A DNA stretch of 39,495 nt from Solobacterium sp. (GTDB taxonomy: Bacteria > Bacillota_I > Bacilli_A > Erysipelotrichales > Erysipelotrichaceae). Positions 31,844-39,495 of the stretch are shown here, in pieces (positions within the stretch are counted from its first letter, which is position 1; the number at the start of each line of letters is the position of its first letter). The notes under the pieces are model-generated. The model ran no database searches, was not told the origin of the DNA, and saw only the letters and a list, made by a program, of their open reading frames with translations. Where the stretch lies: assembly GCA_017459725.1 (NCBI GenBank), contig JAFUCL010000114.1, positions 1 through 39,495 on the forward strand, given 5' to 3'. A program made the position numbers and the translations under genes.

Positions 31844-32712
31844 AAAAACTGACCAGCAATATTCTGCTTCTGACGGCAGCCATGATCTGGGGCTGCGCCT
31901 TTGTTGCCCAGCGTGCCGGCATGGCATATGTCGGACCGTGGACATTTACATGCCTTCGTTCTCTGATCGGCGGAATCACACTGCTGATCCTCTCACCGGT
32001 ATTCAGAAAATCAGGCATTGCCGGACAGAATGCTGATACACAGACATTGTGGAAGGGTGGTCTGCTGTGCGGTCTGGTGCTGACCTGTGCAAGCATGTCG
32101 CAGCAGGCAGGCATTCAGTATACGACGGCAGGCAAAGCAGGCTTCATCACGGCCCTGTATGTCATCATTGTTCCGCTGTTCTCGATTATCATCGGCAAAA
32201 AGGTATCGAGCAGAATCTGGATCCCTGTATTCCTGGCTCTGACCGGTTTCTGGCTGATGAGCATCCGTGAAGGATTTACATTAGGCAAAGGGGATGGTCT
32301 GGTGCTGATCAGTGCACTGCTGTATGCGGTGCATATTCTTGTCATCGATCACTTCTCACCGCTGGTCAACGGGGTCTCCATGAGCTGCATTCAGTTCTTT
32401 GTGGCAGGCATTCTCTGCTTTGTGCCGATGCTTGTGTTTGAACATCCGCAGATCAGCAGCATCATGGCAGCTGCTGTGCCGATTCTGTATGCCGGTGTGC
32501 TCTCCAGCGGTATTGCATATACGTTTCAGATTCTCGGTCAGCGCGGAGCAGAGCCGGCTGTGGCTACGCTTCTGCTGAGTCTTGAGTCGGTCTTCTCACT
32601 GCTGGCCGGATTCCTGCTTCTGCATGAACAGCTTGCCGTACGTGAACTGATCGGCTGTGTGCTTGTCTTTGCGGCTATTCTCCTGGCACAGATGCCTGAG
32701 AAGGAAAAATGA
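31840..32712 (+). CDS. EamA/DMT family transporter
   Basis: A 290-residue inner-membrane permease with ten predicted TM segments in two EamA repeats (for example AAMIWGCAFVAQRAG in the first half and LEPVFSLLAGFLLLHE-like LESVFSLLAGFLLLHEQL in the second). DMT transporters export amino acids, nucleosides or other small metabolites; the cargo is unknown. It is coupled to the cation-efflux gene by a four-base overlap. It ends in a bidirectional terminator. Confidence 0.88.
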   Translation: MKKLTSNILLLTAAMIWGCAFVAQRAGMAYVGPWTFTCLRSLIGGITLLILSPVFRKSGIAGQNADTQTLWKGGLLCGLVLTCASMSQQAGIQYTTAGKAGFITALYVIIVPLFSIIIGKKVSSRIWIPVFLALTGFWLMSIREGFTLGKGDGLVLISALLYAVHILVIDHFSPLVNGVSMSCIQFFVAGILCFVPMLVFEHPQISSIMAAAVPILYAGVLSSGIAYTFQILGQRGAEPAVATLLLSLESVFSLLAGFLLLHEQLAVRELIGCVLVFAAILLAQMPEKEK

Positions 32713-32733
32713 ACCTGAGCGGTTCATTTTTTT
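32707..32733. terminator. Bidirectional terminator between convergent genes
   Basis: Perfect 9-bp stem AAATGAACC/GGTTCATTT with a five-base TGAGC loop, T-run on plus and A-run upstream. It overlaps the stop codons of both the EamA gene and the minus-strand phosphodiesterase gene. Confidence 0.85.
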
Positions 32734-33848
32734 GCATAGAGGATCAGCGGAATCATGCGTTCTTCCTTCATCATGCCGGCATGGTTGCCGCGGTGTCTGT
32801 ATGACATGCGGTAATCCAGTTCCAGCGGTGTAAGCGCGATGGCAGTCAGATCACCGATGAAATCTGCCAGACGCGCACAGGGAATGCCGGGACCGAAGAG
32901 ACCGGAAGAGAGCAGTTCATCTTTGCCCAAAAGCAGAAACGCATCTCCGAAGCGCTCTTTGAACAAACGGCGGAAAGTGTCCTCCATACCGTCCTTAAGC
33001 ATAAAGGTCATGGTGCGCGGTTCAAACGAGGGAGGCATGCGCAGACAATCACACAGCTGTATATCTTCCGCCAGATTGTAATTGGTCACTTCCACCTGGC
33101 TGTGATCGGCCATCACCAGCAGAACGGTGTCTTCGGGAAGAGAGGCGGCGAAACGCTCCGCTTCGGCATCAAGTTTCTGTACTTCCCGGCATACATCTTC
33201 ACCATGCACGCCGTGTACATGCAGAAAGGAATCGAGTTCATCCCAGTAGGCATACACAAAGCGGTTGTCTTTCGCGCATTCTGCGGCATTTTCCAGCAGC
33301 TCAGCAAATGATGCGGAGGGATTGTGCTTTGACCAGTGCGGCCAGACGCTCTCTGCCGGAATACCGTTTTCATTCAGATATTCATAGATCGGTTTTGCGG
33401 GCAGTTTTGTCTGTGTAAAACTGTCAGGGTATTTCTTCTCTCCGTAGCGGCTGCGGTTCATAAGCAGAACGATATGATCATCTTCTTCAGCGAAGTACTG
33501 GCACCATGCCAGCCAGCCGTTTTCGGCAGGGGAGTGTCCGGTCAGGAAGGCAGTGGTTGCGGCCGTGGTGGTCGGCGGGAATACCGTGGAGAGATCACGT
33601 CTGCGGAAACGCTGAAAGAAGCCGTCACTGCGTGCATGTTCATCAATGATGGAAGAACCGAGCGCATCGATGAGTACGGCGATGATTGTGCGGGGATGAT
33701 GTTCCTGCAGGAATCTGTCGGTATACGGATCACTGCCGTGTCCCCGGTCAAAGCCGAAGTAAGCATACAGGGAGCCGCTGAGCTGCAGGATATTGTCTTT
33801 TTCGTACCATTGGCTGCAAGTATTCATGTAAGCATTATAAATCTTCAT
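32724..33848 (-). CDS. Alkaline-phosphatase superfamily, nucleotide pyrophosphatase-like enzyme
   Basis: A 374-residue predicted type I phosphodiesterase/nucleotide pyrophosphatase. The first metal aspartate is in AVLIDALGSS, the nucleophile threonine lies in STVFPPTTTAATTA, and later metal ligands are in YWDELDSFLH, MADHSQ and RHRGNHAG. No signal peptide is visible, so it is probably cytoplasmic, unlike many relatives. Two starts are possible. ATG 33848 has no Shine-Dalgarno; ATG 33827 has TATAAT six nt upstream and would begin at residue 8. I give the longer reading. It faces the LysR gene on the other side of a 54-nt gap. Confidence 0.85.
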   Translation of the reverse strand: MKIYNAYMNTCSQWYEKDNILQLSGSLYAYFGFDRGHGSDPYTDRFLQEHHPRTIIAVLIDALGSSIIDEHARSDGFFQRFRRRDLSTVFPPTTTAATTAFLTGHSPAENGWLAWCQYFAEEDDHIVLLMNRSRYGEKKYPDSFTQTKLPAKPIYEYLNENGIPAESVWPHWSKHNPSASFAELLENAAECAKDNRFVYAYWDELDSFLHVHGVHGEDVCREVQKLDAEAERFAASLPEDTVLLVMADHSQVEVTNYNLAEDIQLCDCLRMPPSFEPRTMTFMLKDGMEDTFRRLFKERFGDAFLLLGKDELLSSGLFGPGIPCARLADFIGDLTAIALTPLELDYRMSYRHRGNHAGMMKEERMIPLILYAKK

Positions 33849-33902
33849 GGATATGCCGAAAAGCAGGAATCTGCGGTATTATATGGCTGAAGGAATACTG
33901 TT

Positions 33903-34820
33903 ATGACGATTCAGGATATTTATAATATTTACACAATCATTCAGAAAAAAAGCATAAACAAGGCTTCCCAGCGTCTTTATATCTCCCAGCCCGCTTTAAG
34001 CAAATGCGTCAAACGGGTGGAAGAGGAGTATGATATACGTCTGTTTGAACGCGCCAAGGGCAGTACAATTGAAATCACTGCCGAAGGTGAACTGTTCGCT
34101 GAAATGGCTGAGATTGTTCTGCGGGATATCAAGCATTTTGAAGAACAGCTCGCCAGACAGCGCAGCCGCAATGACAACAATATTGTTTTCGCAGCAGCTT
34201 TGCAAAGGGCTTCTTCCATATCCGGCTATGTGACAAGATGGATCTACGAAAAAGCGCCGGCATATCTGACGGAAATCCGCACATATCCTTCCAAAGAACT
34301 TCTGTCTGTTCTGAAAGCAGGGATTGTGGACATAGTGCTGCTGACAGGATATGAACCGGATCCCGAGCTTTACGGGAAAACAGTCACGGAATCCTATCCG
34401 TTGATTTATCTGCGCAACGGCAGTGATGCCGGCAAAAAGAGCAGGAAGGATCCCGGCAAACCGTTCCCGGTTCTTGCAATGGAGGATCTGAAAGGAGAGA
34501 CACTGATTACTGCACCGACAGGCACGGGGAGCCGACGGCAGCTGGAAAATATACTGAGCTGCAGTGCGGTGAAGCCGCCGCTGCGGGAAGAATCCAATTT
34601 CTATCTGCGTACAGCCATGAGCGATGCCGGGCAGTGCACCTGTATTCTGATCAGCGATGTACTGATGGACAGTCTGGAAATTGATTACTCCAGACTGTAC
34701 TGCCTGCCGGAAAAGCAGAGTCTGAAGTCGGTGGTGACAATGGTCTGCCGCCGGGAATGGAAGGACGATCCCCGTTTTCTGCTTCTGTATAATATTCTCT
34801 ATTCGTATTACAACCGCTGA
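33903..34820 (+). CDS. LysR family transcriptional regulator
   Basis: A 305-residue LysR-type regulator. The N-terminal winged helix has the family signature (SINKASQRLYISQPALSKCVKRVEEEYDIRLFER), and a periplasmic-binding-protein-like effector domain follows from about residue 90. The effector is unknown. A TATTAT box and GAAGGA lie upstream of ATG 33903. Because it precedes the MBL-hydrolase and SLC13-permease genes on the same strand, the most likely target is that unit, either activated from its own promoter after the terminator at 34841-34865 or by read-through. The adjacent phosphodiesterase is a second possible target through the shared divergent region. Confidence 0.9.
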   Translation: MTIQDIYNIYTIIQKKSINKASQRLYISQPALSKCVKRVEEEYDIRLFERAKGSTIEITAEGELFAEMAEIVLRDIKHFEEQLARQRSRNDNNIVFAAALQRASSISGYVTRWIYEKAPAYLTEIRTYPSKELLSVLKAGIVDIVLLTGYEPDPELYGKTVTESYPLIYLRNGSDAGKKSRKDPGKPFPVLAMEDLKGETLITAPTGTGSRRQLENILSCSAVKPPLREESNFYLRTAMSDAGQCTCILISDVLMDSLEIDYSRLYCLPEKQSLKSVVTMVCRREWKDDPRFLLLYNILYSYYNR

Positions 34821-34840
34821 ATACAGACGCAATAATCATG

Positions 34841-34865
34841 GGAGTGCAGTGCACTCCTTTTTTTT
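34841..34865 (+). terminator. Intrinsic terminator after the LysR gene
   Basis: GGAGTGC/GCACTCC with an AGT loop (one 17-nt palindrome) followed by eight Ts. Confidence 0.85.
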
Positions 34866-34872
34866 GTGATTT

Positions 34873-34891
34873 ATAACCAATCGGAATAACC
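34873..34891 (+). promoter_or_regulatory. Direct repeats upstream of the MBL-hydrolase gene
   Basis: ATAACC occurs at 34873-34878 and 34886-34891, a 13-nt period, directly after the LysR terminator. It could be part of a regulator-binding site, but this is a short match. Confidence 0.3.
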
Positions 34892-34913
34892 GGAACTCAT
34901 TTGTGTATTAGAC

Positions 34914-34927
34914 GTTAAGCGCTTTCA
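34914..34927 (+). promoter_or_regulatory. cre-like site for catabolite control
   Basis: GTTAAGCGCTTTCA matches the CcpA operator consensus TGWAANCGNTNWCA at 12 of 14 positions (first two differ); the core AAGCGCTT is a perfect palindrome. It lies 58 nt upstream of ATG 34985. Suggests carbon-source regulation of the hydrolase-permease unit. Confidence 0.5.
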
Positions 34928-34984
34928 AAACGAAAATGATGGTGACAAAAGAGCACGGAAGTGCAGGGCAAAGGAGGACATAAA

Positions 34985-35833
34985 ATGAGCTGCCTGGTTA
35001 ATTCTACTGCTTTGAAGTTCCGCTGGATCAACGGCCAGTGCTTCGAATTCAAACTGAACAACGGTGTTACACTGCTGACCGATCCCTGGTTCCATATGGA
35101 AGAGGGAGACGGAATGCTGAAGGAAATGTGCCCGCCCGGATTCACTCTCGATGACATCGAAGGTGCCGACTATGTATTCCTGAATCATACACATGGGGAT
35201 CATACGGCTAACCTGGAGGAAGTAGTTGAGAAGTTCCATTCAACCGTCATCACCCATTCCGGAAATGTTCTGGAACTGATGAAGGTCAACAATATTCCGG
35301 TTACCGATATGTATCCGGTTGACTACGAAGGAACCTACTACTTCGATGGCTTCATTCTGGAAACACATCATGCTACACATCACAGACAGCCGGGCAACCT
35401 GGAAAAAGGTCTGGCAAGACATGCCGGCGATCCCAAGGCACTGGCAAATGCAATGGGCGGTACATTCAATATGAACTTCGTGCTGACCACAGCCCAGGGT
35501 ATGAGAATTGCCTTCATCGGCGGAAACGATGACGGTATGATCGAAAGACTGCAGGGCACAAACAAGCCGAATATCATCATCCGCAACAAGATGGCTTCTT
35601 CCAAAGTCAAAGAGGGTGTAGCAGAAAACTTCGCTGCCTGGTTCATGGCTGCGGATACACAGATTCTGGTGCCGATGCACTATGAAACATGGCTGACCAA
35701 GGATCCTGAATTTGCCGCAAAGATGATCACGGATATGAACCGGATTATGGAAGAAAACGGCAAAGTCGGAAGAGTTGCGCCGATGGTCAGAGGCAAGTGG
35801 TACACACTCGATCTCGCCATCAACGAAGCATAA
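34985..35833 (+). CDS. MBL-fold metal-dependent hydrolase, UlaG-like
   Basis: A 282-residue cytoplasmic metallo-beta-lactamase-fold enzyme. The metal motif NHTHGDH (His68, His70, Asp72, His73) and THHATHHRQPG further on bind two metals; TDPW and the late HYETW motif are also typical. UlaG-like members open lactones or phosphorylated sugar derivatives; the actual substrate is unknown. ATG 34985 is chosen because AAGGAGG is 6-7 nt away. The SLC13 permease gene begins 32 nt downstream, so the enzyme may act on what that permease imports. Confidence 0.85.
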   Translation: MSCLVNSTALKFRWINGQCFEFKLNNGVTLLTDPWFHMEEGDGMLKEMCPPGFTLDDIEGADYVFLNHTHGDHTANLEEVVEKFHSTVITHSGNVLELMKVNNIPVTDMYPVDYEGTYYFDGFILETHHATHHRQPGNLEKGLARHAGDPKALANAMGGTFNMNFVLTTAQGMRIAFIGGNDDGMIERLQGTNKPNIIIRNKMASSKVKEGVAENFAAWFMAADTQILVPMHYETWLTKDPEFAAKMITDMNRIMEENGKVGRVAPMVRGKWYTLDLAINEA

Positions 35834-35865
35834 GAGATTTAAGAGGGAGTTAAAAGGAGAACAAT

Positions 35866-37185
35866 ATGACTTCACAGATGTGGCTGTGTCTGGCAATATT
35901 CCTGTTCATGATCGTAGGATATGTTGTCGGTCCCAAGTTTAAGATTTCCAACGGTGTCATCGCTACTGTAACGGTTGCGCTGGTCAGCTGGTCAGGACTT
36001 GTTGAAGTAAAGTCCGTGCTCGGCAACTTTGCAACAAAGAACGCTCTGCAGATTATCGGTATGTTCATTGTGGCGGCAGGTTTCAACCGCACCCAGGCAG
36101 TTAAAAAGATGTCCGCACTGGTCTATAAGGTCAGCGGCGGCTCCTTCACAAAGGTTCTGGGCGGCTATGTACTCATGGGCTTCGCGCTCGCAAACCTCGG
36201 TCTGAGCCCGATGACAACATTCGCCATTATCGGTCCGCTGGCTGCTGCCTGCTGCTCCGAATTCAATATCAGTCCTTCAAAGATGATCATGCCGATTGCA
36301 CTGGTATGTATCGGTGCTGCCGGTGTGCTGCCGATCGGTCAGGGTGCGATTACATACGCTACCATGAACGGTTATCTGGAAAGCTACGGCTATACGGATT
36401 ATCAGATGCAGCTGCTGGATCCTTTCAAGGGAAGAATCATTACAGCAATCATCATCATTCTCTACGCAATCTTCATTATGCCGAAGTTCTGTCCTGATCA
36501 GCCGTCCGTTCCCATTACACTGACAACGGCTGCCGGCAAGAAGAAGGACGGCAAGGAAGTTCCGCCGCTGAGCCCTGTAAAAGAAGCGCTCGGATACGGT
36601 ATCTTCGTTCTGACAACTCTCTGCCTCATCTTCAACAGTAAGCTGAATATCGGTGAAGCATGGCAGATTGCTTACACAGGCGCTGCACTCCTGCTGCTGA
36701 CAGGCGTTCTTACACCGAAGGAAGCAGTCAATGCAATCCCGATGCGTATCGTTATGATGCTCGCAGCTGCACAGTCAATCGGCGGTGCCATGACAGAGTG
36801 CGGACTCGGTACACTGATCGGTGATACACTTGCGAATTCCCTCGGTGGAACGACCAACGGTTACGTCATCGGTGCGGCATTCTTCATCATTCCGTTCATC
36901 ATGACACAGCTTATGAACAACGCATCTGTCGGCAACATCTTCCGTCCGATTCTGATCCTGACATGCGCTTCCCTGAAGTGCGATCCGATCGGACCGCTGA
37001 TCCTCCTGCAGGCTGCTTCACTGACAGCCTTCATGACCCCGATGGCAACAGGTTCCGTACCGATTGCGATGGATCTCGGCGGATACGATCAGAAAGACCT
37101 GCTCAAGATGGGCTGGCTGCCTTCCATCATCATCTGTATAGTATCCATTCTCTGGGTGATGACAGTATTCCCCGCATATCATTGA
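35866..37185 (+). CDS. SLC13/ion-transporter-superfamily permease
   Basis: A 439-residue membrane permease with about twelve hydrophobic segments. The repeated loops with PLAAACCSEFNISPSK, IGAAGVLPIGQGAIT and QLMNNASVGNIF resemble hairpin motifs of the SLC13/CitMHS ion-transporter superfamily, which carries di- or tricarboxylates, sulfate or related anions, usually with sodium. The substrate is not decided. AAAAGGAGA precedes the ATG at 35866. The gene belongs with the upstream MBL hydrolase and is probably controlled by the LysR protein. Confidence 0.82.
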   Translation: MTSQMWLCLAIFLFMIVGYVVGPKFKISNGVIATVTVALVSWSGLVEVKSVLGNFATKNALQIIGMFIVAAGFNRTQAVKKMSALVYKVSGGSFTKVLGGYVLMGFALANLGLSPMTTFAIIGPLAAACCSEFNISPSKMIMPIALVCIGAAGVLPIGQGAITYATMNGYLESYGYTDYQMQLLDPFKGRIITAIIIILYAIFIMPKFCPDQPSVPITLTTAAGKKKDGKEVPPLSPVKEALGYGIFVLTTLCLIFNSKLNIGEAWQIAYTGAALLLLTGVLTPKEAVNAIPMRIVMMLAAAQSIGGAMTECGLGTLIGDTLANSLGGTTNGYVIGAAFFIIPFIMTQLMNNASVGNIFRPILILTCASLKCDPIGPLILLQAASLTAFMTPMATGSVPIAMDLGGYDQKDLLKMGWLPSIIICIVSILWVMTVFPAYH

Positions 37186-37193
37186 TAACAGAC

Positions 37194-37225
37194 ACTGCAG
37201 GAGTGCAAAGCTCCTGCAGTTTTTT
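37194..37225 (+). terminator. Intrinsic terminator after the permease
   Basis: Perfect 10-bp stem ACTGCAGGAG/CTCCTGCAGT, 7-nt loop, six Ts. Confidence 0.9.
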
Positions 37226-37237
37226 GTCTGTGCAAAT

Positions 37238-37260
37238 GAAAAACTGCCCCGCAGGGCAGT
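37238..37260 (-). terminator. Intrinsic terminator of htpG
   Basis: Minus strand: ACTGCCC/GGGCAGT (7 bp, 4-nt loop) followed by TTTTC, 10 nt after the htpG stop. Confidence 0.7.
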
Positions 37261-37270
37261 AGGTGTATAT

Positions 37271-39169
37271 TCAGTGTTTTGCGGCACGGATCATCAGTTC
37301 CGTAATGCGGCGGGAATAATCCACCGGATCATCAATGGCAAGACCTTCAATCAGCAGTGCCTGGTCATAGAGAACCTTGGCATAATCCTTGACTGTATCA
37401 GGATTTTCCGCATACAGGTCAGCCAGTGTTTCAAAGATTGGGTGGGAAGGGTTGATCTCAAGGATCTTGTTTGCCTTCATACCGCTGTTTCTGGGATCCT
37501 GGGAGAGGATGCGCTCCATCTCCAGGGATACGCCTTCATCCGCAACCAGACATACCGGATCATCCTTCAGACGGGATGAGATGCGGACTTCCTTGACGGT
37601 ATCGCCGAGGGCATCCTTCATGGCTGCCAGCATATCCTTGTTGGCTTCCGTTTTCTCGGTGCGTTCTTTCTTCTCTTCTTCGGTGTCAAGATCAAGGTCT
37701 CCCTTGGTGACATTGCGGAAGGGTTTTTCTTTATATGCGCCGATCATGGAAACAGCGAATTCATCAACGGCATCGGTGAAGCAGAGAATCTCATAGCCCT
37801 TGTCACGCAGACGGTCGAGGGCAGGGAGCTTCTGAATCTCGGCAATGCTCGGTCCGCATGCATAGTAGATTTCCTTCTGACCTTCCGGCATCCTGTCCAC
37901 ATATTCCTGCAGGGTGGTGTATTTGCCTTCACTGCCGGAACGGTAGATCAGCAGATCCTGCAGCTTTTCTGCATTCATGCCGTATGACTTATAGATGTCA
38001 TACTTGAGGTTCTGACCGAACTGCTCAAAGAACTTCTCATACTTCTCACGTTCATCTTTCAGCATATCCTCCAGCGCACTGTGAATTTTCTTTTCGATGG
38101 AGGCTGCCAGGGCTTTGACCTGACGGTCCTGCTGCAGAATCTCACGGGAAATATTCAGACTGAGATCTTCACTGTCGATGAGACCCGTAACAAACCGGAA
38201 GCAGTCAGGCAGGAGCTCCTTGGCCTTGTCCATAATGAAGACACCCTTGGAGTACAGCTGCAGACCGCTTTCGAAATCGGTGTTGTAGAAGTTGTACGGT
38301 GCCTGTGAAGGAATAAACAGCAGGGCAGTGTAGGAGATATTGCCTTCAACAGAGTAGTGAATGACTTTCAGAGGATCATTCCAGTCGTTGAACTTTGCCT
38401 TGTAGAACTCGTTGTATTCTTCATCGGTGATCTTTTTGCGGTTCTTCTTCCAGAGCGGAATCATGGAGTTCAGGGTTTCATCCTCTTTGGTGATGATGGA
38501 TTTCTTGTCATCGGTGGGGTCGGGGATATGCTTTTCGACTTCCATGATGATCGGATAACGCACATAATCGGAATACTTCTTCACCAGTTCGCGGATAACA
38601 TGTTCCTCGGTATAGCGGGAATACTTTTCGTCTTCCGTATCATCCTTGAGCTCCAGGGTTATGCGGGTGCCGACGGTTTCTTTGTCACACGGATTGATGG
38701 TATAGCCGTCTTCACCGGAGCTGACCCATACCCATGCTTCATCGGATGAAGCGGAACGGGATTCCACGGTGATAGTCTTGGCAACCATGAAGGCACTGTA
38801 GAAACCGACACCGAACTGACCGATGATGTCGATGTTTTTGCTGGCTTTTTCCAGCTGGTCGCGGAATTCGGCGGAACCGCTGCGGGCGATGGTGCCGAGA
38901 TTGGCTTCCATCTCGTCCTTTGTCATACCGATACCGGTATCTTCAATGACCAGGATATGGTCGGCGCTGTTGCGTTCGATCCGGATGTTCAGGTCTTTCT
39001 TCGCAACCTTTTTGTCCGCATCGGTCAGGGAGAGATAATACCTTTTATCCAGTGCATCACTGGCATTGGAAATCAGTTCACGGAGAAATATCTCCTTGTT
39101 CGTATAGATTGAATTGATCATCAGTCCCAGCAGACGCTTGGATTCAGCCTTGAATTGCTTCTTTGCCAT
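37271..39169 (-). CDS. htpG: Molecular chaperone HtpG (Hsp90)
   Basis: A 632-residue Hsp90-family chaperone, complete and of typical length. The GHKL ATPase domain begins with FLRELISNASDALDK, and the nucleotide motifs DTGIGM and GVGFYSAFMV follow; the middle domain contains GVFIMDKAKELLPD, and a C-terminal dimerisation domain follows. It refolds and holds client proteins after stress. ATG 39169 (residues MAKKQF) is preferred to the TTG at 39178; CCTCC at 39181-39185 on the plus strand is the AGGAGG site. Two CIRCE-like operators lie over the promoter, so HrcA likely represses it until stress. Confidence 0.94.
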   Translation of the reverse strand: MAKKQFKAESKRLLGLMINSIYTNKEIFLRELISNASDALDKRYYLSLTDADKKVAKKDLNIRIERNSADHILVIEDTGIGMTKDEMEANLGTIARSGSAEFRDQLEKASKNIDIIGQFGVGFYSAFMVAKTITVESRSASSDEAWVWVSSGEDGYTINPCDKETVGTRITLELKDDTEDEKYSRYTEEHVIRELVKKYSDYVRYPIIMEVEKHIPDPTDDKKSIITKEDETLNSMIPLWKKNRKKITDEEYNEFYKAKFNDWNDPLKVIHYSVEGNISYTALLFIPSQAPYNFYNTDFESGLQLYSKGVFIMDKAKELLPDCFRFVTGLIDSEDLSLNISREILQQDRQVKALAASIEKKIHSALEDMLKDEREKYEKFFEQFGQNLKYDIYKSYGMNAEKLQDLLIYRSGSEGKYTTLQEYVDRMPEGQKEIYYACGPSIAEIQKLPALDRLRDKGYEILCFTDAVDEFAVSMIGAYKEKPFRNVTKGDLDLDTEEEKKERTEKTEANKDMLAAMKDALGDTVKEVRISSRLKDDPVCLVADEGVSLEMERILSQDPRNSGMKANKILEINPSHPIFETLADLYAENPDTVKDYAKVLYDQALLIEGLAIDDPVDYSRRITELMIRAAKH

Positions 39170-39185
39170 GTTAATCAAATCCTCC

Positions 39186-39212
39186 TTAGCACTCTTAATA
39201 CTTGACTGCTAA
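39186..39212 (-). promoter_or_regulatory. CIRCE operator (HrcA site), proximal
   Basis: TTAGCACTC, nine bases, GACTGCTAA. It differs from the CIRCE consensus (TTAGCACTC-N9-GAGTGCTAA) at one position. It lies 17 nt upstream of htpG, downstream of the -10 box. Confidence 0.85.
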
Positions 39213-39215
39213 AAA

Positions 39216-39244
39216 ATAATAGCACTCCTGCTCAAATAGTGCAA
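39216..39244 (-). promoter_or_regulatory. Promoter of htpG
   Basis: Minus strand: TTGCAC (39244-39239), 17 nt, TATTAT (39221-39216) with a preceding TGC; expected start near 39209, in the proximal CIRCE element. Confidence 0.6.
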
Positions 39245-39245
39245 G
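39219..39245 (-). promoter_or_regulatory. Degenerate second CIRCE-like operator
   Basis: ATAGCACTC, nine bases, TAGTGCAAG: the left arm has one mismatch with CIRCE, the right arm three. It overlaps both promoter hexamers, in a good position for repression. Confidence 0.5.
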
Positions 39246-39325
39246 AGTATGTGCATAGGGGCAGGATTTGCCGGATTTGGTCAGATTACTATAAAAATAA
39301 TTAATTCCTGATTACGTAAAACCGC

Positions 39326-39354
39326 TTGTTAGGAAATACCAATTTTTCTATAAT
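39326..39354 (+). promoter_or_regulatory. Strong promoter pointing out of the right edge
   Basis: TTGTTA, exactly 17 nt, and a perfect TATAAT (39349-39354), in an AT-rich region. Transcription would begin near 39361. No gene starts within the remaining 135 nt, so the transcript has a long leader or encodes an RNA. Confidence 0.6.
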
Positions 39355-39386
39355 TTACGCTCTTTTCAAAGAATTAGTTGATAAAT

Positions 39387-39480
39387 GAGAAAATGCCATA
39401 ATGATATTCTCCATACGCAGTAAACAGATTGACAGGTAATGGAATACGGGTGATTTCATTACATCTGAAAGGAATCTGTT
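39387..39480 (+). ncRNA. Possible structured leader RNA or regulatory RNA
   Basis: Downstream of the 39326-39354 promoter, two structures are visible. A small stem GAGAA/TTCTC (39387-39391, 39407-39411). Then an extended imperfect hairpin: P1 AACAGATT/AATCTGTT (39423-39430 with 39473-39480), an internal loop, CAG/CTG, and P2 GTAATGGAA/TTTCATTAC (39436-39444 with 39454-39462) closed by a 9-nt loop. I cannot place it in a known riboswitch class; a T-box leader cannot be excluded as its antiterminator would be outside the window. The 250 nt from 39246 otherwise hold no gene. Confidence 0.4.
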
Positions 39481-39495
39481 CCATCATTGTGGTCA

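Noticed and set aside
1-39495. CRISPR arrays, tRNA or rRNA genes, insertion sequences
   Set aside because: No regularly spaced identical repeats, cloverleaf-type sequence, rRNA motifs or transposase signatures were seen by reading; short cloverleafs could still be missed without a scan.

Overview
The window looks like chromosomal DNA of a low-copy-repeat, roughly 50% G+C Gram-positive anaerobe of the Bacillota. Several features fit an Erysipelotrichales-like lineage: the large 2-hydroxyacyl-CoA dehydratase activase-type protein, an AlkZ-related protein, a combined RlmCD-type methyltransferase, a CIRCE-controlled htpG, Ltp-repeat and BspA-type LRR surface protein, and Gram-positive SD sequences and terminators. 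The taxon is an inference from gene content only. I see no rRNA, tRNA, CRISPR array, insertion sequence or prophage.

Layout. (1) 107-4524, plus strand: low-molecular-weight phosphatase coupled to an MFS transporter, a small membrane protein, a P-loop kinase, then a ferredoxin-fused aldo/keto reductase coupled to an AlkZ-related protein. (2) 4577-7382: a tight run of radical SAM, prolyl-tRNA-editing, PhzF and nitroreductase genes, ended by a terminator. (3) 7569-14367: an extended -10 promoter with an inverted repeat at the expected transcription start, followed by six nearly overlapping genes: a double ASKHA-domain activase, an HgdB-like partner, a HAD phosphatase, a patatin, and the AzlC/AzlD branched-chain amino-acid exporter. 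(4) 14469-21650: a small secreted protein, a 1549-residue surface lipoprotein joining a clostripain-type protease, leucine-rich repeats and about nine Ltp repeats, and a GH3 glycosidase. (5) 21750-26462, minus strand: an MBOAT acyltransferase and DHHW protein pair (cell-envelope O-acylation) in one operon with two rRNA-modifying enzymes. (6) 26523-28346: an RlmI-type methyltransferase and a CarD-like regulator. (7) 28362-30054, minus: a WYL regulator overlapping a sirtuin gene. (8) 30138-32712: a membrane protein, a cation-diffusion facilitator and an EamA transporter. (9) 32724-37185: a phosphodiesterase-like AP-superfamily enzyme (minus), then a LysR regulator, a metallo-beta-lactamase-fold hydrolase and an SLC13-type permease. 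(10) 37271-39169, minus: htpG, with two CIRCE-like operators over its promoter.

The most notable points are the protease-LRR-Ltp lipoprotein next to an uncharacterised secreted protein; a divergent promoter pair (26470-26515) whose -10 boxes lie exactly 7 nt from both start codons and which lacks Shine-Dalgarno sequences, suggesting leaderless mRNAs; and a strong promoter at the right edge followed by a leader with nested perfect stems that may be a structured regulatory RNA. Genes inside each run are mostly joined by ATGA overlaps or 1-10 nt gaps, so translational coupling appears to be the usual arrangement here. Functional statements are from recognised motifs without database searches.
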